Source: JBKBYG01 sp046313435
Lineage (GTDB): Bacteria > Pseudomonadota > Alphaproteobacteria > Rickettsiales > Arcanibacteraceae
DNA length: 22,936 bases
Assembly: GCA_046313435.1 (NCBI GenBank)
Contig: JBKBYG010000023.1
Location: 1 to 22,936 of the forward strand
Direction of reading: 5' to 3'
Below the pieces are notes generated by a model, which worked only from the letters and a program-made list of their open reading frames with translations, was not told where the DNA came from and ran no database searches. The position numbers and the translations under genes are program-made. Below, one piece after another: positions 8,553-16,617 of this stretch (position 1 is the stretch's first letter; each line of letters starts with the position of its first letter).

Positions 8553-10247
8553 ATGAATAAAGCTTTTGATAACATTAAGATTATTTCTTTTTGTTCTGTT
8601 TTAAATTCACTTATTTTATTTAGTATAATCATTCGTTTTGCAGAAGAAATATATATAAAATACATATCTATAGTAGTTTTTTTTCTTTCTTCTATAATAG
8701 GCATTATTATTAAAAAATATTTCGACTATAAAAAAATCAATATTATATATAGCTATTACTTATTGCCTGCAATTCTTCCAATATTGCTTAATTTTTATAT
8801 TAGCAACACTTTGATAATATTTTATTTAGTTGGAACAAGTTTCATTAATGTAGTAAACTTCAATCAAACATTTAAAAATTTTAATAGAGCATCATTTCCA
8901 CCAATATTATTAAGTTTATTATTTGTATTATTGCTAAATTTAACTTTATTGCCTCTACTTAAATGGAAATTATTTGTTATATTCTTGATATTTTCTAAAC
9001 TTATATTTTCATTGCGAATTCAAACACTTAAATTAGATTACGATCGAAAATTTATCCTCTCTTCCGTTTTCTTAGTTCCTATATTAATATTACTGCATCA
9101 AATTAGCTATTTGCAAAATATTTCTGAAAAATCATTGCTAGTATTATATGCTATATATAGTTTTGTTACTTGTATGTACTGGATTTACAATAGTAAAAAA
9201 GATTCTATATTGATCTTGTTAATCTCAATAATTTTATTATTAAATCACTTTCTAGCTCGTAAAAATTATCTTTTTGATTACTCAATTGAAATAATATTTT
9301 TATCTACACTGAGCATTTTGATATTTGCTAAAACTGGGGTAATTCTAAGTGTAAAAAGCAAGTATGGTAATATTCAAGTTATAAATGACAGAAAGCATAA
9401 GCGCTACATTTTATATAACAATAAAATTATTCATGGATATCAATATTATGTTGAAGATTTAAAGCATTTGCCTACTTCGTATGTGGGACAAAAAGGTCCT
9501 ATAGGTCAGTTTTTTGAACAAGTTGATATAAATTTAATAAAAAATATAGGAGTAATTGGTTTAGGCTGCGGCACTTTATCTGCTTACGGTAAGGAAGGAC
9601 AAAATATTGATTTTTACGAAATTGATTCGGAAGTTATCAAGATAGCAAAAGAATTTTTTAGTTATTTATCTAATAGTAAAGCAAACATCAAAATTTTTGA
9701 AGGCAACGCTAGAAATAGTCTTAGCCTGAATAAAAACAAATATGATCTATTAATTTGTGATGCTTATTTTGGCGGCATAATACCTAGTGAATTAGCCACA
9801 TATGAAGCATTTAATTTATATATGGACAATTTAAATGATAATGGCTTTTTAATTATTCACTTGTCTTCAAAAAACCCTAATATAAAAACAAACATTTTTC
9901 GCTTAATAACTGAATTTAAACTTACCGCATATACTAATAGTTTTTTCTCTATTGAAACAAATAATTTAAATGACTCAACCAAACAAATTGGTCTTATCAA
10001 TTTTAATAAAAATTATGACAAAATTAAAACCAGTTTTACGAAAATAGTTAGTTTTATTAATCATATATTTGATGACTTGATAGTAAAAGATAATATAGAT
10101 ATTGAAAATGATAATTCTGATTGGTTATTAGCAGCTAAAAATTCTGAATTACTTAAGTTTATCACCACTAATTCAAATTGGAAACTTTTACAATTAGATT
10201 ATGAATCTGAACTTATCAATGACTATAAAGTAAATTTTAAAAAATAA
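8553..10247 (+). CDS. Polytopic membrane protein fused to a spermidine-synthase-like (SpeE-type) domain
   Basis: The 564-residue protein has two parts. Residues 1 to about 265 are very hydrophobic, with roughly eight to ten predicted membrane segments. From about 268 a soluble SpeE-like Rossmann domain follows: a short beta-rich lead-in (YGNIQVINDRKHKRYILYN), the nucleotide-binding loop IGLGCGTLSAYG (G336, G338, G340), an acidic strand end (DFYEIDSEV), a GNAR segment and LLICDAYFGGIIPSELATYEAF with D403. This resembles the DAFSGDAIPVHL motif of membrane-fused SpeE-like proteins rather than that of classical spermidine synthases, so aminopropyl transfer is not assured; a methyltransferase or other role is possible. 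It lies 22 bases after the phosphomannomutase gene, probably co-transcribed. The fold is well supported, the substrate unknown. Confidence 0.75.
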   Translation: MNKAFDNIKIISFCSVLNSLILFSIIIRFAEEIYIKYISIVVFFLSSIIGIIIKKYFDYKKINIIYSYYLLPAILPILLNFYISNTLIIFYLVGTSFINVVNFNQTFKNFNRASFPPILLSLLFVLLLNLTLLPLLKWKLFVIFLIFSKLIFSLRIQTLKLDYDRKFILSSVFLVPILILLHQISYLQNISEKSLLVLYAIYSFVTCMYWIYNSKKDSILILLISIILLLNHFLARKNYLFDYSIEIIFLSTLSILIFAKTGVILSVKSKYGNIQVINDRKHKRYILYNNKIIHGYQYYVEDLKHLPTSYVGQKGPIGQFFEQVDINLIKNIGVIGLGCGTLSAYGKEGQNIDFYEIDSEVIKIAKEFFSYLSNSKANIKIFEGNARNSLSLNKNKYDLLICDAYFGGIIPSELATYEAFNLYMDNLNDNGFLIIHLSSKNPNIKTNIFRLITEFKLTAYTNSFFSIETNNLNDSTKQIGLINFNKNYDKIKTSFTKIVSFINHIFDDLIVKDNIDIENDNSDWLLAAKNSELLKFITTNSNWKLLQLDYESELINDYKVNFKK

Positions 10248-10290
10248 TTCAACCATAATATTTAATAACTATTTGATTTTATTTTTCAAT

Positions 10291-10319
10291 TTGTTAAAGT
10301 AAATTCTCTCATCTTTAAA
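10291..10319 (+). promoter_or_regulatory. Candidate addB promoter
   Basis: TTGTTA (10291-10296) and TTTAAA (10314-10319) are 17 bases apart, each 4 of 6 matches to consensus, about 25 bases before the addB ATG. In DNA this AT-rich the match is only suggestive. Confidence 0.3.
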
Positions 10320-10343
10320 TAGACTTCATTATTTTGAAATTAT

Positions 10344-13247
10344 ATGAATGTATATAATATAGCTGCGCGATTTAAATTTTCTGAAACTTTAGTTGATAAT
10401 ATATTTGAAGAAGCTAATGGTGATCTCTTTAAAATTAGTCAATATGTCATTCTCCTTCCTTCTAGAAGGGCATGTAGAAATTTAAGATCGGCGTTTCTCA
10501 AAAAAACTAGTGGCAAGCCTATGTTACTCCCTTCTATGTATCCACTTGGGGAAGTGGATGAGGAAGAATTAAATATTGATAATTTGGCAGCAGGAAATCA
10601 CTTTGAAATTAATTCTTCAATCTCTTCTTTAGAACAGAGAATATTACTGACAAAATTAATTAAAAAATATAGTCCTAAAAAAAATCTTGCAGAATCTATT
10701 AGCTTAGCTATTGAACTCGCTTCCTTTTTAGCTGATTTACAAAAAGAACAGATCGATTTGAAAAACTTACATACTGTATTTCCTGAAGATCTTGCCGAGC
10801 ACTGGCAAAATATAATGTCTTTTTTACAAATTATTTCTATTGAATGGCCTAAAATTCTTGAAGAAAGGAAGTTACTAGATCCAATTATTAGGAGAAACAA
10901 AATAATTGAGTATAGAGCTAAAAGCTGGGCAAAAAATCCTCCTGAATATCGTATTATTGCCGCAGGTTCTACAGGAAGCATGCCAAGTACTGCACAACTT
11001 TTAAAAGTTATTGCAAATTTACCTAAAGGCATGGTCGTTTTACCAGCACTTGATAATTTTATTGATGATATTAGCTGGGAAAATATTGACGAGTTTCACC
11101 CACAAAATACATTAAAAAACTTACTTAATTTTTTTGAAATTGATCGAAAACAAGTAAAAGAACTTACACCTACAAATTATAAAGAAAATGTGAATTACAG
11201 CCGTTCATTATTTATGAGTGAAATAATGAGGCCTGCTAACACAAGTAATAAATGGATAAATATTAAACAATTAGAAATAGGAACCCTAAAAGGTGTAAGT
11301 TGGATAAATTGTGAAAACATGCAACAGGAGGCTAGCGTAATCTCATTAATACTTCGTGAGGTACTGGAAACTAAAGATAAAACTGCTGCATTAGTTACAA
11401 CAGATAAGGAGCTTGCTAAACGAGTAGCAATTTTAATTAGAAAGTGGAATATTGAAATTGATTATTCCGAAGGAGAAAAGTTAAGTCATACTCCTTTAGG
11501 AGTATATATGAGATTAATAATTGAGATGGCAAAGTCAAATTTTGCATCAGTGCAGCTTTTAGCAATACTTAAACATCCTTTGACTAATTTAGGTTTTAAT
11601 AGGAGTGAGTTTAGGAAATTCATTGCTGAGTTAGAAATTGTTACACTTAGAGGCATTAGAGTACAAGTCGGATTAAACAATATTAAGGAAACAATTAAAA
11701 TTTATAATCATGATTATTTAATAACAATAATCGATAGGCTTGAAGAATATAGTAGTAAATTTGTGAGCTTATTTAAAGAGAAGAGCATCAGTTTTGATGA
11801 AATTTTTGAAGCACATATTGAACTTGCTGAAAAAATGGCTTTTAATGAACAATCTACAGGTTTATGGAATTCAATAAGTGGAGAACAGCTTAATGAATTT
11901 TTCACAGAACTTAGAGTTTACGGTAAGTCTTTAGGACGTATTAATCCTTTCGAATATAATCAAATTTTTGATAACCTTATGATTGGACAAACGTTCCGCA
12001 AACCTTATGGAATGCATCCAAGGCTTGCAATATTAACTCCTATTGAAGCACGTATGCATAATTTCGATATGCTCGTACTTGGTGCATTAAATGAAGGTGT
12101 TTGGCCTAAATATCCTGAAAGTGGGCCTTGGATTAGTAGAAAAATGCGGAAAGAAATCGGGCTCTCAATGCCGGAGAAGAAGATTGGACAATCTGCTCAT
12201 GACTTTTTTAGCCTGTCACAAGCCAGTGAAGTAATATTTACACGTTCTTTAAAAGTTGAAGGCACGTTAACCGTTGCTTCAAGATGGTTACAAAGACTAG
12301 AAACTGTTTTAAAGGGAGTGGGAATAAAAGCAAATAGTTTCAATGTAAAGCCTTGGGATAAATGGATTGAAATGCTTAATACTCCAAAAGAAATTGTCTC
12401 TATAACCTCCCCTGCCCCAAAACCCGATATTTGCTTTAGACCAACCCAATTTTCAGTCACTCAAATAGAGAAACTAATTAGAGATCCTTACAGTATTTAC
12501 GCAAGTCAAATATTAAAATTAAAGAACTTTAATGATATTGATTCTGAACCTAAAGCTGCAGATTTTGGTAATTTTATTCACAAGGCTTTAGAATTGTTTG
12601 TCAGCTATAAAAATACTGATAATGAATCTGAATATGAAATTTTAATGAAATGCGGAATTAAAGCTTTAGATGATCTATTTGATAAACCTTTAATTAAAAA
12701 TATATGGTGGCCAAGATTTGAAAGAATATCTTACTGGTTCTTACAATCTTCAAATCCTTCTAACAAGCATAAAATTTATTCTGAAGTTTCAGGAAAATGC
12801 GAGTTTAAAATCGATAATGCTAGTTATATACTAACAACTAAAGCAGACAGAATTGAAATAGACGAATTTAATAATTTTCACATTATTGATTATAAAACTG
12901 GAAATCTTCCTGACAGGTCAAGTATTTTAAAAGGAGTTTCTTCTCAAATGATCCTCGAAGCATTGATTGGAAAAAAAGGCGGGTATTTATGTCAAGCTAA
13001 GAATCATAAATATAATATTGGTGAGTTAATTTACTTAAGGCTTACTGGCAGTGAAACAGCTGGAGAAATAAAAAAAATTGAAGAAGATATTGAGTATTTA
13101 ACTGAGCAAGCTAATACAGGAATTGAAAAACTTTTTAAAATTTTTAATAACAAAGATACTGCTTATTTATATTGTCCTAATCCTAGTCTTACACCTAAAT
13201 ATAACGAATACGAACATCTTGCCCGGGTTAAGGAATGGATAGAATAG
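10344..13247 (+). CDS. addB: Double-strand break repair protein AddB (alphaproteobacterial type)
   Basis: AddB pairs with AddA to resect double-strand breaks for RecA-dependent repair; it carries an inactivated helicase fold and a nuclease. The 967 residues fit the alphaproteobacterial AddB family. Near the N-terminus VILLPSRRACRNLRSAFL replaces a true Walker A motif, as expected for this family. The middle has HNFDMLVLGALNEGVWP, the helicase-like motif region. The C-terminal PD-(D/E)XK nuclease is complete: GNFIHKALELF with H746, ADRIE with D835, and IDYKTG with D849 and K851. The four-cysteine iron-sulfur staple of Bacillus AddB is not seen. The usual partner addA is absent downstream; instead a repeat-rich spacer and an ankyrin gene follow. 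No frameshift is visible. Confidence 0.92.
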   Translation: MNVYNIAARFKFSETLVDNIFEEANGDLFKISQYVILLPSRRACRNLRSAFLKKTSGKPMLLPSMYPLGEVDEEELNIDNLAAGNHFEINSSISSLEQRILLTKLIKKYSPKKNLAESISLAIELASFLADLQKEQIDLKNLHTVFPEDLAEHWQNIMSFLQIISIEWPKILEERKLLDPIIRRNKIIEYRAKSWAKNPPEYRIIAAGSTGSMPSTAQLLKVIANLPKGMVVLPALDNFIDDISWENIDEFHPQNTLKNLLNFFEIDRKQVKELTPTNYKENVNYSRSLFMSEIMRPANTSNKWINIKQLEIGTLKGVSWINCENMQQEASVISLILREVLETKDKTAALVTTDKELAKRVAILIRKWNIEIDYSEGEKLSHTPLGVYMRLIIEMAKSNFASVQLLAILKHPLTNLGFNRSEFRKFIAELEIVTLRGIRVQVGLNNIKETIKIYNHDYLITIIDRLEEYSSKFVSLFKEKSISFDEIFEAHIELAEKMAFNEQSTGLWNSISGEQLNEFFTELRVYGKSLGRINPFEYNQIFDNLMIGQTFRKPYGMHPRLAILTPIEARMHNFDMLVLGALNEGVWPKYPESGPWISRKMRKEIGLSMPEKKIGQSAHDFFSLSQASEVIFTRSLKVEGTLTVASRWLQRLETVLKGVGIKANSFNVKPWDKWIEMLNTPKEIVSITSPAPKPDICFRPTQFSVTQIEKLIRDPYSIYASQILKLKNFNDIDSEPKAADFGNFIHKALELFVSYKNTDNESEYEILMKCGIKALDDLFDKPLIKNIWWPRFERISYWFLQSSNPSNKHKIYSEVSGKCEFKIDNASYILTTKADRIEIDEFNNFHIIDYKTGNLPDRSSILKGVSSQMILEALIGKKGGYLCQAKNHKYNIGELIYLRLTGSETAGEIKKIEEDIEYLTEQANTGIEKLFKIFNNKDTAYLYCPNPSLTPKYNEYEHLARVKEWIE

Positions 13248-13289
13248 TTTTTTAAATGTGACCTTTCTGATAAAAATGGATTATATAAG

Positions 13290-13322
13290 ATCTAATATTA
13301 GATGCTGAAACGTGTTCAGCAT
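13290..13322. repeat. Adjacent palindromes: ATCTAATATTAGAT and the ATGCTGAA/TTCAGCAT hairpin
   Basis: ATCTAATATTAGAT (13290-13303) is a perfect 14-base palindrome. It overlaps by two bases a hairpin with perfect 8-base arms, ATGCTGAA (13302-13309) and TTCAGCAT (13315-13322), with loop ACGTG. There is no following T-run, so this is not a normal intrinsic terminator. From memory, similar TTCAGCATGAC palindromes are scattered through Rickettsiales spacers; I cannot check that here. Confidence 0.6.
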
Positions 13323-13350
13323 GACGCCAGTCTCTAGTCCTGGAGTCATC
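13315..13350. repeat. Fold-back repeat, copy 1
   Basis: TTCAGC is followed by a 29-base inverted structure whose ends are ATGAC and GTCAT. The arms ATGACGCCAG (13321-13330) and CTGGAGTCAT (13340-13349) pair over 10 bases with one mismatch around a 9-base loop. Copy 2 starts exactly 80 bases downstream. Confidence 0.6.
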
Positions 13351-13394
13351 GTGAGCTTGTTTTTAAAAGTCTAGTATGAAATACGCAAAATATT

Positions 13395-13430
13395 TTCAGC
13401 ATGACTCTAGATGCAAGGCTTGTAGTCATC
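13395..13430. repeat. Fold-back repeat, copy 2 (diverged)
   Basis: TTCAGCATGACT (13395-13406) and AGTCATC (13424-13430) keep the ends and the exact 29-base internal length of copy 1, while the interior has diverged. The terminal 6-base arms ATGACT and AGTCAT still pair. Both conserved blocks are offset by exactly 80 bases from copy 1, which points to an old tandem duplication or to two insertions of one family. Confidence 0.5.
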
Positions 13431-13441
13431 CTAAATTTCTT

Positions 13442-13499
13442 TAAACTGCAAATGAATTACCGCAACCTTAGTAAGCTAAAGATTATGGGTTGCAGATTC
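13442..13499 (-). pseudogene. Remnant of an A-type Fe-S carrier gene 3' end (erpA-like)
   Basis: Bases 13448-13467 are identical over 20 bases to 16204-16223 inside erpA, and GGGTTGC recurs at exactly the same distance (13487-13493 against 16243-16249). Read on the minus strand the remnant gives CNP, a stop, SLAY, a stop, then GCGNSFAV and a terminal stop TAA, against erpA's RNPNASAKCGCGNSFAV and TAG. The conserved tail with different codons at its end (GCA GTT TAA against GCG GTA TAG) and the internal stops show a dead fragment. It is either a leftover of a paralogue or the displaced 3' end of erpA after an insertion. Similarity fades beyond about 13500. Confidence 0.6.
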
Positions 13500-13666
13500 A
13501 ATAAAAATTTTAAAACTAAGTTTCTATATAAAATATCTCTCCTCAATTTTTATATAATCATTAATTGATATAGCTAATATTATTAATTAATTTAAATAAT
13601 AAAGTTATTGTTTTTTTATATAAATTAATATATTTTTACTTTTAAAACTATTAAGGCAGGTACAAT

Positions 13667-16186
13667 ATGATAACGTTAGAGCAACAAAATGAATTTTTTA
13701 AATTAGTTGATAATGGTCATGTAGAAGAAGTAAAAAAATTTATTTCATCAAATAATATGGGTCCGGAAGAAATCAATCTTTTTCAGAAATGGGAATTATT
13801 AAAAAACTGGAAACAAAACGAATATTTGTCAAATTCTTCTATAACAGCAATATATATTGCTATGTATAATGATAATACTGAAATGGCTGATTTGTTAATT
13901 GAAAAAGGTGCCGATGTAAACGCGAAAGATTGTGAAGGTTCAACAAGTATACATAATTTAGTAGATTTCATTAAAAGAAGTCTCGTTAATGGAGATTTCA
14001 AAATTAAAACATCTACAAGAAATTTCCTTAAATCTTTAAAAGCTAAATATAATGTTAATTTAAATGTTAGAGATAAAGAAAATCATACATTATTACATAA
14101 AGTCATTGTGCTGAACAATGTATATAATATTATTCCTTTATTAATTGACGCAGGATATGATCCAACTTTAGAATTTACATATGAAAATAAAGAATATGGC
14201 TCCGTATTACATTATTTGTGTGGTTGCAACAAACCAATTGATTATTGGATTTCTCAAAGTGCAGCTTTAGGAAAGGCTTTAGAAAAACTTATTAACTACA
14301 GGCATAGTGATGGTAATACTGCGTTATTTGAAGCTATAAGATCTCCTATACATGAAAAAAAATATCATTATCCTAATCATATAGAGTCGGAAATTAGTAA
14401 TAAAAATGATAATATATCATTTTTATTAGATAAAGGAGCAAAAATTAACCTAGTTAATAAGGAAATGAAAACTCTTTTACATTTGTTTTGCGATGAACCA
14501 TTGCTATTAAACTCACATATAGAAATAATTCGAAAGCTAGCTAAAGTAAAAATATTTTACATGCCCTCTGGTACAAGTGCAGAACTAAGTAAATCAGATT
14601 TAGCTAAAATTTTAGAATTGTTAAAAGCTAAAAGAAGGCAATCAGAAAACAGGTCTTTAGACGGCAAATTTCTATTGTCATTAAATAATATAAATCATAA
14701 TTCAATTCATTCTAATAATAATAATGCAATAGACTTAAATGGCATTGGTGCTACGGAGTATTCTTATCCTACTATACCGGAGGAATATTTACTTGGAAAT
14801 ACTGAAACAGAACACCCAACTACTACAACAAGCACCACAAGTTATGATCCTGCAAATATAGAAAATACAGAAGCAACTGATAGGATTGTTGATTTGCCGG
14901 GAATTATTGTTGAAAAACTTACACAGGAATCAACTCCACAAAAAAGTGAAGAGGCTAAGCAAATTGATGAGATTTTAAAACGGATAGAAGATTTAAGTGA
15001 TTTTGAAAAAAACCCTCTGCCAAAAAGAGAATACGATGAAGAAAAAAGCACAAACGAATTTAGAGAATTTACTCAGAACGTAAAAGAATACACAGATACA
15101 CTTAATACAGAACTAATAAGAAGAGCAAGAGAATTTACCAGCTTAAAGAAGAAGTTAGAAGAACTATATGGAAGACATTCTTCTTTAAAAAAGCAAATTA
15201 ATGTTAAACAAGTTACTAATTATTTTATTCATGAGTTAATTAAGAAAAGTGATGAAGCTCTGAATAGCCAAGATAGGAGTAATGGAAATTTTAATCATGC
15301 ACCAATTACTTTAAAAGAGGGAAAGTCTAAAAATATATTTAATAAAAAGCGCAAAAGAAACAATGATAATTCCGACCTAATTATGGATTCAGATAGTGAA
15401 AATGAACTAACAGAAGAATTAGAAAAGAGTGAAAAGATAGAAAGAATTACCGTTGAAAAACTATTAAAAGAATGTGAAAAAGAAGTTGAATCTAAAGAGA
15501 ATATTGTAATTAATAACCTTCCTGTTGATCCACGACATAGCGCAAAACAAAATAAAAAAAATGGTAACAAAAGATTCAATCATTTTGACGAGTCTCAAGA
15601 TTATAAATACTTTCAATTGAACGATAAAGATTTAGAAATGGCTACGTTTTTAACTGCAGATGGTACAAAAAAGCATTTATCTAGATTAGAATTAGAATCT
15701 GAGGAGCAAGATGAACGCGAGGAAACCGAAGAATTTTTAGAAAAGCTCAGAAAACAAAATTTGAAAAGAAGCAAGAGAGATGATGGCACTAGCGCTTTAT
15801 TAAGTTTTGCTGAAGCTATCAATAAAGAATTGAGTTTAGTTGAGAAGAAGAATTTCAATAAAGTAATTGAGCTAGGTTCAAAAGCGTTATTAGATCCTGA
15901 AAAAGTAACTGCAGACAATAAGTTGAATATTGAAATAGATCTTTCTGAAATCAATAAAGAAAACATAAAAGATGTGCCTATATTTGGCATTTTAAAAAAT
16001 ATAGTTTCAGATGAATATACTTCAGAAAATATTGAAAATGCACTTAATAAAAAAATTAATGACAAAGGAAGATTTGAATTTATACAGCCTGATACTGATA
16101 GCAATATATTAAATTTGTCAATTGATATTGAAGAGTTTAAAAGACTTGAAGAAGATATATCTAAAACTAGCCTATTAACTAGATAA
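13667..16186 (+). CDS. Large ankyrin-repeat protein with coiled coil and NLS-like patch; candidate effector
   Basis: The 839-residue protein starts at the ATG at 13667, preceded by AAGGCAGG. Residues about 58-285 contain degenerate ankyrin repeats, the clearest being around TEMADLLIEKGADVNAKD, NHTLLHKVIVL and NISFLLDKGAKINLVNKE. A Ser/Asn-rich and Thr-rich linker (about 330-400, with HPTTTTSTTS) separates them from a charged, largely helical half: a coiled coil at about 464-535, a basic run KKRKR at 560-564 that looks like a monopartite nuclear localisation signal, acidic stretches (about 570-590), and a C-terminal region without recognised domain. There is no signal peptide or membrane segment. 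Ankyrin proteins of this size are typical host-directed effectors of intracellular bacteria, but secretion and nuclear targeting are inference. The gene lies between direct repeats of the erpA 3' end and ends 10 bases from the convergent erpA stop. Confidence 0.83.
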   Translation: MITLEQQNEFFKLVDNGHVEEVKKFISSNNMGPEEINLFQKWELLKNWKQNEYLSNSSITAIYIAMYNDNTEMADLLIEKGADVNAKDCEGSTSIHNLVDFIKRSLVNGDFKIKTSTRNFLKSLKAKYNVNLNVRDKENHTLLHKVIVLNNVYNIIPLLIDAGYDPTLEFTYENKEYGSVLHYLCGCNKPIDYWISQSAALGKALEKLINYRHSDGNTALFEAIRSPIHEKKYHYPNHIESEISNKNDNISFLLDKGAKINLVNKEMKTLLHLFCDEPLLLNSHIEIIRKLAKVKIFYMPSGTSAELSKSDLAKILELLKAKRRQSENRSLDGKFLLSLNNINHNSIHSNNNNAIDLNGIGATEYSYPTIPEEYLLGNTETEHPTTTTSTTSYDPANIENTEATDRIVDLPGIIVEKLTQESTPQKSEEAKQIDEILKRIEDLSDFEKNPLPKREYDEEKSTNEFREFTQNVKEYTDTLNTELIRRAREFTSLKKKLEELYGRHSSLKKQINVKQVTNYFIHELIKKSDEALNSQDRSNGNFNHAPITLKEGKSKNIFNKKRKRNNDNSDLIMDSDSENELTEELEKSEKIERITVEKLLKECEKEVESKENIVINNLPVDPRHSAKQNKKNGNKRFNHFDESQDYKYFQLNDKDLEMATFLTADGTKKHLSRLELESEEQDEREETEEFLEKLRKQNLKRSKRDDGTSALLSFAEAINKELSLVEKKNFNKVIELGSKALLDPEKVTADNKLNIEIDLSEINKENIKDVPIFGILKNIVSDEYTSENIENALNKKINDKGRFEFIQPDTDSNILNLSIDIEEFKRLEEDISKTSLLTR

Positions 16187-16196
16187 TATTTTCAAA

Positions 16197-16526
16197 CTAT
16201 ACCGCAAATGAATTACCGCAACCACATTTTGCTGAGGCATTGGGGTTGCGTATTTCAAATCTTTTACCTTTTAACTCATCAACAAAGTCAATCTCTACAT
16301 TTTGCATAAAATTTTCAAGTGAGAATTTATCAATAACTATTACTGCACCATCCTTTTCAAATTTTTCGTCTTCTTGAGAGTTATAATCGTCCTTAAAATC
16401 ATAATTATATTGAAAACCTGAGCATCCTCCCCCATCTACTGATATTCTTAAGGCAATATTAGGATTGTTTTCTTGCTCTATTAAAAATTTGATTCTCTTT
16501 GCTGCTTTATCAGTAATACTTAACAT
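16197..16526 (-). CDS. erpA: A-type iron-sulfur cluster insertion protein (ErpA/IscA family)
   Basis: A-type carriers accept a cluster from the assembly machinery and deliver it to client enzymes. The 109-residue protein has the three invariant cysteines: C35 in GGGCSGFQY and C101/C103 in KCGCGNSF, plus the FVDELKGKRFEIRNPNA segment. Placement upstream of, and divergent from, a dgt-argS pair is the usual alphaproteobacterial setting of erpA, which is why I prefer ErpA to IscA. The 3' end (16204-16223) is duplicated at 13448-13467 beyond the ankyrin gene. The 91-base spacer to the divergent acetyltransferase gene must hold both promoters; I see no convincing consensus there. Confidence 0.9.
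   Translation of the reverse strand: MLSITDKAAKRIKFLIEQENNPNIALRISVDGGGCSGFQYNYDFKDDYNSQEDEKFEKDGAVIVIDKFSLENFMQNVEIDFVDELKGKRFEIRNPNASAKCGCGNSFAV
16204..16250. repeat. Right copy of the direct repeat flanking the ankyrin gene
   Basis: Bases 16204-16223 match 13448-13467 at 20 of 20 positions; the next 19 match at 8 of 19, and then GGGTTGC matches 7 of 7, all without a gap. In both copies CGCAACC/GGTTGC form short inverted arms about 20 bases apart. The repeat lies in the last codons of erpA. The arrangement, gene 3' end intact on one side and a fragment on the other, resembles the attL/attR of an element inserted at a gene end. Confidence 0.55.
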
Positions 16527-16617
16527 ATTTTTCTATTTCATGCTTAAAAATTTATATATTTAATTTATTAATTTATGATATCATATTCAACACTCAATTT
16601 AAAGTGAATAAAATTAT

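Larger units (their letters stand above)
13248..13666. other. 419-base gene-free spacer between addB and the second ankyrin gene
   Basis: I find no credible coding region, tRNA or transposase remnant. From left to right it holds a perfect 14-base palindrome and an 8-base-arm hairpin (13290-13322), two copies of a fold-back repeat exactly 80 bases apart (13315-13350 and 13395-13430), a decayed copy of the erpA 3' end (13442-13499), and about 165 bases of nearly pure A+T (13501-13666) in which I see only the ribosome-site-like AAGGCAGG just before the ankyrin ATG. Confidence 0.7.

Noticed and set aside
13461..13494. CGCAACC...GGTTGC inverted arms as a rho-independent terminator or recombinase site
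   Set aside because: Loop of 20 bases, six to seven base arms and no T-run; in erpA the arms are simply coding sequence. Noted only as part of the direct repeat.
13440..13500. Possible tRNA in the spacer, suggested by GGGTTGCAGATTCAA
   Set aside because: No GTTCRA T-loop, no paired acceptor ends and no cloverleaf; it is better explained as the erpA 3'-end copy.
15613..16104. 163-codon minus-strand open frame inside the second ankyrin gene
   Set aside because: Ser/Phe/Leu-rich shadow of a Lys/Glu/Asn-rich gene; no start context or recognisable family.
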